Below, piece by piece: positions 36,118 to 43,734 of a stretch of 50,199 bases of DNA; positions within the stretch are counted from its first letter, which is position 1; every line of letters begins with the position of its first letter. The stretch covers positions 1 to 50,199 of the forward strand of contig CAIXRH010000308.1 in assembly GCA_903921785.1 (NCBI GenBank). Reading direction: 5' to 3'. The stretch comes from an uncultured Pseudomonadota bacterium (GTDB lineage: Bacteria; Myxococcota_A; UBA796; SXON01). Position numbers and translations under genes: made by a program. Under the pieces are notes generated by a model. The model was not told the DNA's origin. It saw only the letters and a list, made by a program, of their open reading frames with translations, and ran no database searches.

Positions 36118-37341
36118 TCCGGCAACCAGTGCGAGAGCGACTCCCCCGCCCCCTGGACCGGCGCCCTCCCCCTCGGGCTCAGCTGGGGCCAGACCCGCGA
36201 GGAGGTGGTGGCCCTGCTCGGCCCGCCCTACGAGGACGACCTCCAGAAGAACTGCTGGCGAAGCCGGGACGACACGCTCCTCGTGGCCAAATTCGAGAAC
36301 GGTCACCTCTCCAGCCTCATCGAGAGTCGCGGCTCCCCGGACGACTGGACCCACGCATCCGCCAACGTCGATGTCGGCTACGTACGCCGCGCCATCGGCC
36401 CCGCGCCGTCGGTCGTCGCGCGCGCCACGAGCACGCCCCCGCCCGTCATCGTCACCCCGACGCCCACTCCCCCCGTGGTCACCCCACCGCCCGTCGCCCC
36501 CGCGCCGATCGTGGCGACCACGCCTGCGGCCCCGCTGGTGCTGCCGCCCATCGACGCGCCGATCCGCACCGGCGCGCGCGCCGCCAAGGAGGCGGCCGTG
36601 GTGATCGGGCTGGAGGCCTACCCCTTCCTCGGCGCCGGCGTGCCCTATGCCCATCGCGACGCACAGGCCTTCGCCGACCTGCTCCTCTACACCCGCGGTG
36701 TGCCGGGTCAGAACATCCAGACGCTGCAATCCGGGGCGCGGGAGCAGATCCTCTCCGCCGTGGAGCGCGCCGCCCGCGACGCCGGGCCGGGCGGACTGGT
36801 GTGGGTGTACTTCGCTGGACATGGGGCGGCGAACCCGTCCAATGGCGAGCGGGTGCTCCTGGGCGACGACGTCCGCGCCGACGTGCAGGCGTTCGAGTCA
36901 CGCGGCGTGGCCGTGTCCGAGATCGAGCGCACCGTCGCGGCCACCGGCGCCCGGGCGTTCCTGATGCTCGACACCTGCTACGCCGGCGCGAGCCGCTCCG
37001 GCGCGTCGATCCTCGGGGGTACTCGCCTCCTGGTTCCCGCGTACGCCGTGATCCGGACCGCCGGCACCGCGCAGTGGAACGCCGCCGGCCCCGACCAGAT
37101 CTCCGGTCCCCTGCCGGGCACGGACCATGGCGCGTTCACCTACTTCGGCGTCGGCGCGCTCCGGGGATGGGCAGACGGAGAGCTCGACGCCAAGCGCGAC
37201 GGGAAGATCACCGCCGGCGAAGCGCAGGCCTACGTCGCACGCGCGCTCCGTCGCACCGGCACCAACACGCAGCAGCCGGTGTACGTGGGCGCCGAGGACC
37301 TGGTGCTCTCGACGGGCTCCGAGATGGGTCCGCCGCTCTGA
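36118..37341 (+). CDS. Caspase-like (peptidase C14) protein, 5' end disrupted or uncertain
   Basis: The frame is open from before this point, but sequence with protein character begins here ('CESDSPAPWTG'), right after repeat copy B. About 407 residues. An N-terminal SmpA/OmlA-like module ('LSWGQTREEVVALLGPPYEDD') is followed by a long Pro/Thr/Val linker, then a caspase-fold domain. The catalytic dyad is His in 'VYFAGHGAAN' and Cys in 'MLDTCYAGASRSG'. An EF-hand-like loop 'DAKRDGKITAGEAQAYV' lies near the end and may bind Ca2+. No good start codon lies between the repeat and the domain, so the native N-terminus was probably lost or shifted by the repeat. Whether it is expressed is open. It is transcribed away from the PfaC-type gene. 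Confidence 0.75.
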   Translation, partial: SGNQCESDSPAPWTGALPLGLSWGQTREEVVALLGPPYEDDLQKNCWRSRDDTLLVAKFENGHLSSLIESRGSPDDWTHASANVDVGYVRRAIGPAPSVVARATSTPPPVIVTPTPTPPVVTPPPVAPAPIVATTPAAPLVLPPIDAPIRTGARAAKEAAVVIGLEAYPFLGAGVPYAHRDAQAFADLLLYTRGVPGQNIQTLQSGAREQILSAVERAARDAGPGGLVWVYFAGHGAANPSNGERVLLGDDVRADVQAFESRGVAVSEIERTVAATGARAFLMLDTCYAGASRSGASILGGTRLLVPAYAVIRTAGTAQWNAAGPDQISGPLPGTDHGAFTYFGVGALRGWADGELDAKRDGKITAGEAQAYVARALRRTGTNTQQPVYVGAEDLVLSTGSEMGPPL

Positions 37342-37376
37342 TCAAGGACGAAGAGGGAGCGGCCCGGGGGCGCGGC

Positions 37377-37406
37377 CCTGCCCCACGCCGACGTCGGCGG
37401 TCGAGG
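37377..37406 (+). repeat. 30-bp dispersed repeat 'V', copy 2
   Basis: CCTGCC, 10 variable bases, GTCGGCGGTCGAGG. It starts 35 nt after the caspase-like stop in the same direction, closely paralleling the copy 30 nt after arsS. Confidence 0.6.
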
Positions 37407-37506
37407 GGTGGCCGCGGCGAGAATGGCGGGGCGGGCAAGGGGGCCGCCGATACGTTTCGATCGGCGTCGCGATTCGGCGCACCCGTCATTTGCAGGATGC
37501 CATGCC

Positions 37507-37526
37507 AAACGCCAGGTCAGGCGTTT
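37507..37526. promoter_or_regulatory. Perfect inverted repeat upstream of the desaturase gene
   Basis: AAACGCC-AGGTCA-GGCGTTT is a 7-bp perfect inverted repeat with a 6-bp centre, ending 84 bp before the desaturase ATG. The region is less GC-rich than its surroundings. It could be an operator or a weak hairpin. Confidence 0.35.
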
Positions 37527-37596
37527 CCACTCACGACGAACGGTCCGCGTTCCGCCAGATCGACACCCGATCGTAGCGATGACCGGAGGCCCGCGA

Positions 37597-37602
37597 TAGC
37601 GC
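37597..37602 (+). promoter_or_regulatory. -10-like hexamer TAGCGC, leaderless arrangement
   Basis: GCGATAGCGC is followed by eight C-rich bases and the ATG at 37611. No Shine-Dalgarno sequence is present. Confidence 0.35.
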
Positions 37603-37610
37603 CCGCCCCC

Positions 37611-38783
37611 ATGGCCACCGCCGCTCCCGCGCTCGACTACGCCGCGTTCGCCTCGGAGCTCGATGCCCTGCGGCAGCGCCTGGAGGTCGAGCTGGCGCCT
37701 CAGGCCGCCGCCCACCTCCGCCGGCAGGCCCGTTGGGGGCGGCTGTGCACCGCCCTCGGCTACGCCACCGCCTGGATCGCGCCGAACCCGCTGTCCGCCG
37801 CGCTGATGGCCCTGGGCATGTCCGCGCGGTGGACCATCGTCGCGCACCACACCAGCCACCGCGCGCTCGACCGCGTGGGCGGGGACGTGGCCCCTCACGA
37901 GACCAGCAAGGGCTTCGCCAAGGGCCGCCGCCGCTGGGTGGACTGGCTCGACTGGCTCGACCCTGCCGCCTGGGACTTCGAGCACAACAAGCTCCATCAT
38001 TACCACACGGGCGAGGTCTCCGACCCCGACCTCGTGGAGGAGCAGCTCGGCTGGCTGCGCGACATGCGGGCGCCCCGATGGGCGAAGCGCCTCGGCATCT
38101 GGCTCTTCGCGGGCACGTGGAAGTTCACCTACTACGCCCCGAACATCTACGCGCTCCACCGCCGTGAACAGAAGCGCCGCACCGAAGGCCGACAGTTCGA
38201 CCCGTCGGTCTCCACCACGGACGTGAACCTCTGGCGCACGTGGAGCCCGTTCAGCGCCGACGGCGCCCCCTTCTGGCGAGACGTCGTGGCGCCCTACCTC
38301 GGCGTACGCCTGTTGCTCCTGCCGCTGCTCTTCGCGCCGCTGGGCGCCTGGGCCGCCTTCTCCGTGCTGGTCAACACCGTGCTCGCCGAGCTGCTCACCG
38401 GCTGGCACACCTTCGTCATCGTGGTGCCGAACCACGCCGGCGAGGACATGTGCCGCTACGATCGTGCGCCGACCGACCGGGCTGAGTTCTACGTACGGCA
38501 GGTGCTCGGCTCGGTGAACTTCCGCACCGGCGGGGAGATCAACGACTTCCTCCATGGCTACCTGAACTATCAGGTGGAGCACCACCTCTGGCCGGACGCC
38601 CCGCCGCTGCTCTACATCCACGCCGCGCCCGAGGTCAAGGCGATCTGCGCCCGCCACGGCGTGAGCTACGCCCAGGAGAGCGTTTTCCGGCGCGTGGGGA
38701 TGCTCCTCGACATCATGACCGGCAAGACCTCGATGATCCGCGGGACGACGCTGGCGAAGTCGGAGCGCGTCGTCCCGGCCTGA
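37611..38783 (+). CDS. Membrane fatty acid desaturase, front-end type
   Basis: A 390-residue desaturase with the three histidine boxes of the diiron site: HHTSH (79-83), HNKLHHYH (125-132) and QVEHH (321-325). A Gln at the start of the third box is typical of front-end desaturases that act between an existing double bond and the carboxyl group. There is no fused cytochrome b5 domain, so an external electron donor is needed. Hydrophobic stretches at about 55-80, 150-165 and 225-260 fit membrane insertion. Acting on polyunsaturated chains would link it to the PfaC-type protein and lipoxygenase (inference). Its own TAGCGC element and an upstream inverted repeat suggest separate regulation. Confidence 0.88.
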   Translation: MATAAPALDYAAFASELDALRQRLEVELAPQAAAHLRRQARWGRLCTALGYATAWIAPNPLSAALMALGMSARWTIVAHHTSHRALDRVGGDVAPHETSKGFAKGRRRWVDWLDWLDPAAWDFEHNKLHHYHTGEVSDPDLVEEQLGWLRDMRAPRWAKRLGIWLFAGTWKFTYYAPNIYALHRREQKRRTEGRQFDPSVSTTDVNLWRTWSPFSADGAPFWRDVVAPYLGVRLLLLPLLFAPLGAWAAFSVLVNTVLAELLTGWHTFVIVVPNHAGEDMCRYDRAPTDRAEFYVRQVLGSVNFRTGGEINDFLHGYLNYQVEHHLWPDAPPLLYIHAAPEVKAICARHGVSYAQESVFRRVGMLLDIMTGKTSMIRGTTLAKSERVVPA

Positions 38784-38791
38784 GGGCCGGA

Positions 38792-38797
38792 TACAAG
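38792..38797 (+). promoter_or_regulatory. -10-like hexamer TACAAG, leaderless arrangement
   Basis: GGATACAAG is followed by 8 nt and the ATG at 38806, within the 22-bp gap after the desaturase stop. It suggests the next gene can be transcribed independently. Confidence 0.4.
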
Positions 38798-38805
38798 GCT
38801 TCGCC

Positions 38806-39696
38806 ATGCTCGCCCTCCTCACCGCCGCCCTGGCCGCGCCCATCACCCCCACCTTCGCCTGGGCGCCCGCCGACGGCTGGAGCGTCGCCTACACCGAGTC
38901 GATGCGCCGCAGCGGCACCGGCCCGGCGCTGAGCGTGAAGACCGGCGCGCGTTGGCACCTCGCGGTCACCGGGAGCCCCGGGGCGCTCACCGTCACCGCC
39001 ACCGCGTACACGCTCGACACCCCCAGCGGCCTCCCCTCGAACGACGGCGCCGGCCTCTACGCTCGCGCCCTGCTCGCCTCCGCCGCCAGCTTTCGGCTCG
39101 GCGCCGGCGGCGCCCTCGGCGACCTGCTCGACCTCCCGGGCCTCCGGCTTCCCGCGGAGAAGGCCCTCGCCGCCGCCGCCGGCCTCACCGACGACGATCG
39201 GCGCATCGCCGCCTCCACGATGAGCGACGCCCGGGTCACCGCGCTGGTCACCGACTGGTGGACCGCGCTGGTCGGCGCCTGGGCCGGCGCGCCGCTGGTG
39301 CAGGGGCAGCCCGACGCGTTCGCCACCCGCACGCCCGTGCCCGCCCTCGCCAACGCCGTCGTGCAGACCGACTCGACGCGGACGTACGACGGTCCCGCGG
39401 CCTGCACGGCGGGCGGCGCCACCACCTGTGAGGCGTTCACCCTGCATTCTGCGCTCAACCCCTCGGCGGCCGGCGTCGCGATCGGGGAGTACAGCCGGCG
39501 CCCCGGCGCCCTCGCGCTGGCGTCGCTGAGCCAGGAGACGACGGCGCACCTCGTCAGCGAAGCCAACGATCTGCGGCCGCGAAGCCTGAGCATCGAGCGA
39601 CATACCCACACCCGCGGCGCCGCCAGCGGCACCCCGGTCGAGGTGGACCAGGTGGAGACCCGCACGTGGACCTTCACTCCGATCGCCCCGAAGTAG
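38806..39696 (+). CDS. Secreted protein of unknown function
   Basis: A 296-residue protein with a short signal peptide (MLALLTAALAAPITP). The mature part is Ala/Thr/Gly-rich and beta-like ('GWSVAYTESMRRS', 'ARWHLAVTGSPGALTVTATAYTLD'). It has a pair of Cys near residues 200-207 ('AACTAGGATTCEAF') and ends with 'VDQVETRTWTFTPI'. It could be an outer-membrane-associated or periplasmic protein. No family recognised. It starts 22 bp after the desaturase gene but has its own -10-like element. The S repeat follows 15 nt after its stop. Confidence 0.68.
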   Translation: MLALLTAALAAPITPTFAWAPADGWSVAYTESMRRSGTGPALSVKTGARWHLAVTGSPGALTVTATAYTLDTPSGLPSNDGAGLYARALLASAASFRLGAGGALGDLLDLPGLRLPAEKALAAAAGLTDDDRRIAASTMSDARVTALVTDWWTALVGAWAGAPLVQGQPDAFATRTPVPALANAVVQTDSTRTYDGPAACTAGGATTCEAFTLHSALNPSAAGVAIGEYSRRPGALALASLSQETTAHLVSEANDLRPRSLSIERHTHTRGAASGTPVEVDQVETRTWTFTPIAPK

Positions 39697-39711
39697 AGGA
39701 AGAAGCACGAG

Positions 39712-39764
39712 GGTTCCCCCTCCCGGCCCGGCTACATCCTCGCAAGCCAGGACCCACGTCGGCG
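39712..39764 (+). repeat. 53-bp dispersed repeat 'S', copy 3
   Basis: GGTTCCCCCTCCCGGCC, 10 nt, CTCGCAAGCCAGGAC, 3 nt, CGTCGGCG. It starts 15 nt after a stop codon in the same orientation as that gene. Confidence 0.82.
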
Positions 39765-39795
39765 GGCGCCGCCGGGCAGGGCTGCGAGGCGGGCG

Positions 39796-41496
39796 CTACG
39801 GGAGCTCGCGGGTCCAGCCGCCGCGGACAACGACGACCGAGCCCGGGGCGGGCGCGAGCTGCACGCTGGACGCCACGCGCAGCGCGCCGCAGTCCGGGGT
39901 CGGGAGCCCGCCCCAGCTCACCACGCGGTCGCCGACGAGCAGGCCGAGCGAGACGCCCGACGGCGCCGCCCGGAGCACCGGTCCCGCCGGCTCGTCGTCG
40001 CAATCCTGCAAGCGCAGCGTCGGCTCCCGGCGGGTGGCGGCGGCGGCCACCAGGGGGAACGGTCCGCGAGGCGCCGTCGCCACCCCCGGGGTTCCCGGGA
40101 GCGGGGCCGCCTCGCAGGCGAGGAGCTGCTGGAGCTTCCGCGCGGAGGCGGCGTCCTCCGAAGCAGACAGCGCCGTGAGCGCCCGCCCCCGCTGCATCGC
40201 CCACGCCGCCCGGGTCATCACCGCCTCCTCGGTGCCCCGCGCCCACTCCGCGCGGATGCCCTCCTGGAGCTGATCCTCCAGCGCCGCGACCATCGGCCAG
40301 AGCCCATCCTTCCGCGCCTGTTTCTCGAGGATCGCGAGGAGCTTCCGCTCGGCGGCTTCGTCGGTGCGGGCGGCCGAAGCGAGCTCCGACAGCCGCGGGG
40401 TTCGCCGCGCCGCCCGCTCCCAGATACCACGGTTGATCGATTCGAACCGCTCGGCGAGCGTCCCTGCGTCTTCCCGGGCGCCGGCCGCCTCACGGCGCGC
40501 GTCCATCAGGGCGCCGGCGAACCGGGATCGCCCTCCGGACGGCTCCAGCAGCGTGGGCCAGGGCAAGGAGGGGAACGCCACGGTGAGGTCCATCACGACC
40601 GGGGGCACCGCGAGCGGCCCCTCGCCCGACATCGCCGCGGAGCGGGAGAGCCAGCCTTGGAGGAAGAGATCGGAGGTCAGGAGCGGCACGTCGGGGGCGT
40701 CGTCGCCGAGGCGGAGGGTGTCGGCGAGCGCGGCGAGGCTCGCCGCGGCGCGCGACTCCGCGGCGAAGCGGAAGGCGAACCCCACCTTCGCCTCCTCCAC
40801 GTCGTCGGGCAGGGGGTAGCAGCCGTAGGCCACGCGGTCTTCGGGGACGGAGAAGACGCCGCAACGGTCGGCGCGGTCGGTGGCGACGAGGGCTCGCCCG
40901 AACGCCCCGGAGAAACACTGGCTCATCGCCAGCCGGACCCGCACGCCCTCCGGCACCTCGTCGAGCAGCCGCACCATCGGCTCCGGCGCCATCGCTTCGT
41001 GCCAGAGCGCGAGACCGGCGTCGCGGCTGCCGTGATCGGTGGTGAAGAGGGTGAGGGTGTCGCCGGGGTGGAGCTCGGCGGAGACGCTGTGGACCCACGC
41101 GGAGAGCGCGGCGGCGGTGGCGGGCCGCATCGGCACCCCGTCCCACGTGGAATTGCGGGTGGGGAGCTTGTGGGCGAGGCGCTCGGCGGAGGTGCCGCGG
41201 AGGAGCTCCCGGGCGAGGCCGGCGTCGTCCACGGTGGACTCGTCGGGGGCGGGATCGTCACCATCGGCGTTGAACACCACGATGTTCGCGGCGGGCACGT
41301 CGCGTTCGCGGAGGGCGCTGTACACCGCCTTGAGGTGCATGAGATGGCTGCTGAAGTTCCCGGATGGGTCGTGGCCTCCGTTGAGGAGCACGAAGCGGTC
41401 GGTGGCGTAGGCGGGCGTCGCGACGCCGAGGCCGGCGCAGATCCCGAGCCCGGTCGCGAGCGCGACGAGGGGGCCGGGGGTCCGCCGCGTACCCAT
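39796..41496 (-). CDS. Secreted caspase/legumain-like peptidase with C-terminal PDZ-like domain
   Basis: A 566-residue protein with a signal peptide (MGTRRTPGPLVALATGLGIC, then AGLGVATPAYA). The peptidase domain (about 33-300) carries the clan CD dyad His155 ('TTDHGSRDAG') and Cys194 ('MSQCFSGAFG'), each after a hydrophobic strand. The overall order resembles the C13 (legumain) or C14 family. A helical region follows (about 330-470). The C-terminus looks like a PDZ domain ('APSGVSLGLLVGDRVVSWGGL', split from its family form by a residue, then 'PGSVVVVRGG'). The peptidase may be tethered to or regulated by peptide C-termini. It is convergent with the preceding secreted protein gene; TACCTG ends 6 nt before its ATG. 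Confidence 0.85.
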   Translation of the reverse strand: MGTRRTPGPLVALATGLGICAGLGVATPAYATDRFVLLNGGHDPSGNFSSHLMHLKAVYSALRERDVPAANIVVFNADGDDPAPDESTVDDAGLARELLRGTSAERLAHKLPTRNSTWDGVPMRPATAAALSAWVHSVSAELHPGDTLTLFTTDHGSRDAGLALWHEAMAPEPMVRLLDEVPEGVRVRLAMSQCFSGAFGRALVATDRADRCGVFSVPEDRVAYGCYPLPDDVEEAKVGFAFRFAAESRAAASLAALADTLRLGDDAPDVPLLTSDLFLQGWLSRSAAMSGEGPLAVPPVVMDLTVAFPSLPWPTLLEPSGGRSRFAGALMDARREAAGAREDAGTLAERFESINRGIWERAARRTPRLSELASAARTDEAAERKLLAILEKQARKDGLWPMVAALEDQLQEGIRAEWARGTEEAVMTRAAWAMQRGRALTALSASEDAASARKLQQLLACEAAPLPGTPGVATAPRGPFPLVAAAATRREPTLRLQDCDDEPAGPVLRAAPSGVSLGLLVGDRVVSWGGLPTPDCGALRVASSVQLAPAPGSVVVVRGGWTRELP

Positions 41497-41502
41497 GGTT
41501 CG

Positions 41503-41508
41503 CAGGTA
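41503..41508 (-). promoter_or_regulatory. -10-like hexamer TACCTG, leaderless arrangement
   Basis: CGGTTACCTG on the minus strand, then CGAACC and the ATG at 41496 (6 nt). Confidence 0.4.
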
Positions 41509-41553
41509 ACCGGGGCCGCGACGCCGCGTCCCGCCCTTCTCGCCCCGGCGGCC

Positions 41554-41584
41554 CCTCGACCGCCGACGCCAGCCGGTTGGCAGG
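41554..41584 (-). repeat. 31-bp dispersed repeat 'V', copy 3
   Basis: On the minus strand: CCTGCC, 11 nt, GTCGGCGGTCGAGG. It lies in the 161-bp gap between divergent genes rather than after a stop, so the 3'-end rule is not strict for this family. Confidence 0.5.
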
Positions 41585-41657
41585 CCGGTCTCGCCAGTTC
41601 CAGCCCCTCGACGCCTTGGACGGCGCCACGATACCGGACCGCGCTCCCCCAACGCCC

Positions 41658-43490
41658 GTGATCGCCCTCCTCGCCTCCGCGTTCGCCGCCACGGTCGCCG
41701 TGCTTCCCCTCCAGCACGGCGCCGGCGGCCCCGAGTACGACGGCCTCGGCGCCGCCCTCTCGGGCATGCTCACCACCGACCTGAGCGCCGCCCCGGGGGT
41801 CACGCTCGTGGAACGTGCGCAGCTCGAGGCGGTGACCGGAGAGATCGCGCTCGGGAAGGGCGGGTACATCGAGCCGTCCACCGCGCAGTCGCTCGGGAAG
41901 GGCCTCGGCGCGCAGTACGTGGTGCTCGGGAGCTACAGCGTGGTTGGGGACACGTTCCTCCTCGACGCCCGGCTCGTGGACGTCGCGAGCGGGAAGGTGG
42001 CGAAGGCCGCGGACGCGGAGGGCAGCGTCGACGGCTTCGTGGACGTGGAGAAGACGCTTGTCGGCTCGCTCCTCGCCGGGCTGAGCGTCACGCTGAGCGA
42101 GCCAGCGGCCGCCGCGGTGGCGAAGGCGCCCACCCGCAGCTTCGACGCCCTCGCCGCCTACGGCGCCGGACAGGCCGCGGAGAAGCGCGGCGATTGGGAG
42201 GCCGCCCGCACCGCCTACGCCGTGGCGCTCACCGCGGACCCGCTCTACGCCGCCCCGGTCACGCGCCTCGGCGCGCTCCGCACCCAGCTCGACGCCGCCG
42301 CCGCCGCCAGCCTCGCGAAGGAGAAGGGCGCGCGGGCCGCGCTCCTCGACCGCGTCCTCGCTGCCCATCCCTTCCCCACGAGCGCCACCGACCCGACGCA
42401 GCGGGCCGGCTTCGTGCTGCGGCTGGTCGTCCTCGCGGAGGCGGGGCGCGACTGCCAGCGCGCCGAGGAGATGCTCCGGTACCTCGAGCTCACCGGCTGG
42501 AAGGTCGAGCGGAGCCCCTCCGAGCTCACGACGCTCTTCGACGACAGCCTCCAGCTCGCGGAGGCCGACGGCTACGCCCCGAAGAAGGAGGACGACGGCT
42601 GGGGCCGTCACGACGCCGAGACCGCCATCCAGACGCGCGGAACCTGGCTGTTCAAGGCCGCAGGGCGGTACTTCTACGACTTCCCCACCGTCAGAATCGA
42701 CGTGGCGGCGTCCGCCGACCTCACCACCACGCTCTCCCGCTGCCTCACCCCGCCGGAGCTCCTGGCCGAGCTGAGCGTCCTCGGCGTTCAGGTGCGGGTC
42801 CACGGCCTCGCCGGCGTCCGCGGCGACGAGCTGCCGGTCCCGCTTGCCGAGCGCCTGAAGTGGTCGTCCCTCGCCGTGAAGGCCCGCACCACCGGGGTGG
42901 ACGAGGCGATGGCCGCGCGGTTGACCAGCCTCGTCGCGCGCTATGACGACACCACCCCGTCCAAGGCGCTGCACGGCAAGACCGAGCGCGCCTGGGCGGA
43001 GGGCGAAGCGAAGCGCATCCTCGACGACGGCCTGCTCGTGGCGCGGAAAGAGGCGACGAAGCTGGGTTGGCGCGACCCCGAGGTCACCGACGCCCTGGAC
43101 GCCCTCGCCGCCCACGACCCGAAGCGGGTGGCCGTGAAGGACGCGGACTGTTCGCTGCTGCTCGCCAACCTCCAGGCCTGGGCCACGGCCACGAAGGCGG
43201 CGAAGCCCTCGCCCGGGACGCCCGCGATGCTCACCGCGCTCCGCGACCTCGGCTGCTTCACCGCCACGAAGGCGCGGTTCGCAAAGCCGAGCGACGCGGC
43301 GGTCTACGTGGCGGACGCGCCGCGGCGGGCGGTCCCCGCGTACGCCGCGACCAAAGAGTGTTCGTCCGCGCTGGCGGAGCTGCCGAAGCGGCTGGCCCCT
43401 GGCACCCCGATGAACGCGCAGGCGGCGCTGGAGCTGCTTACGTGGTACCACGCGGCTCTGGAGGGGAATCTCTGCGTGGCGGACGGGTAG
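41658..43490 (+). CDS. Secreted CsgG/FlgO/TolB-N-like protein with TPR-like region
   Basis: A 610-residue protein. I choose the GTG at 41658 because it opens the signal peptide V-I-A-L-L-A-S-A-F-A-A; an ATG at 41577 adds a non-hydrophobic stretch. Residues of about 12-155 match the CsgG/FlgO nucleotide-binding-like fold: 'VAVLPLQHG', 'LSGMLTTDLSAAPGVTLVERAQLEAVTGE', 'LGAQYVVLGSYSVVG'. These sentences split one long conserved block. About 160-220 looks like a TPR pair ('GAGQAAEKRGDWEAARTAY'). The remaining ~380 residues are helical with several Cys and no known family. It is likely periplasmic and involved in envelope or secretion-related assembly. Confidence 0.78.
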   Translation: MIALLASAFAATVAVLPLQHGAGGPEYDGLGAALSGMLTTDLSAAPGVTLVERAQLEAVTGEIALGKGGYIEPSTAQSLGKGLGAQYVVLGSYSVVGDTFLLDARLVDVASGKVAKAADAEGSVDGFVDVEKTLVGSLLAGLSVTLSEPAAAAVAKAPTRSFDALAAYGAGQAAEKRGDWEAARTAYAVALTADPLYAAPVTRLGALRTQLDAAAAASLAKEKGARAALLDRVLAAHPFPTSATDPTQRAGFVLRLVVLAEAGRDCQRAEEMLRYLELTGWKVERSPSELTTLFDDSLQLAEADGYAPKKEDDGWGRHDAETAIQTRGTWLFKAAGRYFYDFPTVRIDVAASADLTTTLSRCLTPPELLAELSVLGVQVRVHGLAGVRGDELPVPLAERLKWSSLAVKARTTGVDEAMAARLTSLVARYDDTTPSKALHGKTERAWAEGEAKRILDDGLLVARKEATKLGWRDPEVTDALDALAAHDPKRVAVKDADCSLLLANLQAWATATKAAKPSPGTPAMLTALRDLGCFTATKARFAKPSDAAVYVADAPRRAVPAYAATKECSSALAELPKRLAPGTPMNAQAALELLTWYHAALEGNLCVADG

Positions 43491-43546
43491 CCTGCCTCGC
43501 GCAGCTCCATCGTGAGATGCCTGCACTCGATATCGAAGACTCCTCC

Positions 43547-43567
43547 CCTTCTCCCTCCGGGAGAAGG
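43547..43567. terminator. Hairpin CCTTCTCCC-TCC-GGGAGAAGG
   Basis: A perfect 9-bp stem with a 3-nt loop, 56 nt after the stop at 43490, followed by GTGGCGCGCAGCGCCGG and GATGAGGG. This resembles a short palindromic repeat seen between genes in many proteobacteria. It probably ends the upstream transcript. Farther on (43634-43680) is a partial S-like repeat on the minus strand. Confidence 0.6.
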
Positions 43568-43723
43568 TGGCGCGCAGCGCCGGATGAGGGGCTTCACGGC
43601 GCATCGTACCCAGCCGCCGCCGGATCTCCTGGCTGGCCCACTTCGGGCTCGCGACCTTCCTGCCGAGACGGGAGGTGGGCCCCCCCTCCCCTCGCGCGCC
43701 GCCACCGACCGGTCCGGCCGGGA

Positions 43724-43729
43724 TAGTCC
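43724..43729 (+). promoter_or_regulatory. -10-like hexamer TAGTCC, leaderless arrangement
   Basis: GGGATAGTCC is followed by 5 nt and the ATG at 43735. No Shine-Dalgarno sequence is present. Confidence 0.42.
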
Positions 43730-43734
43730 TCGGC

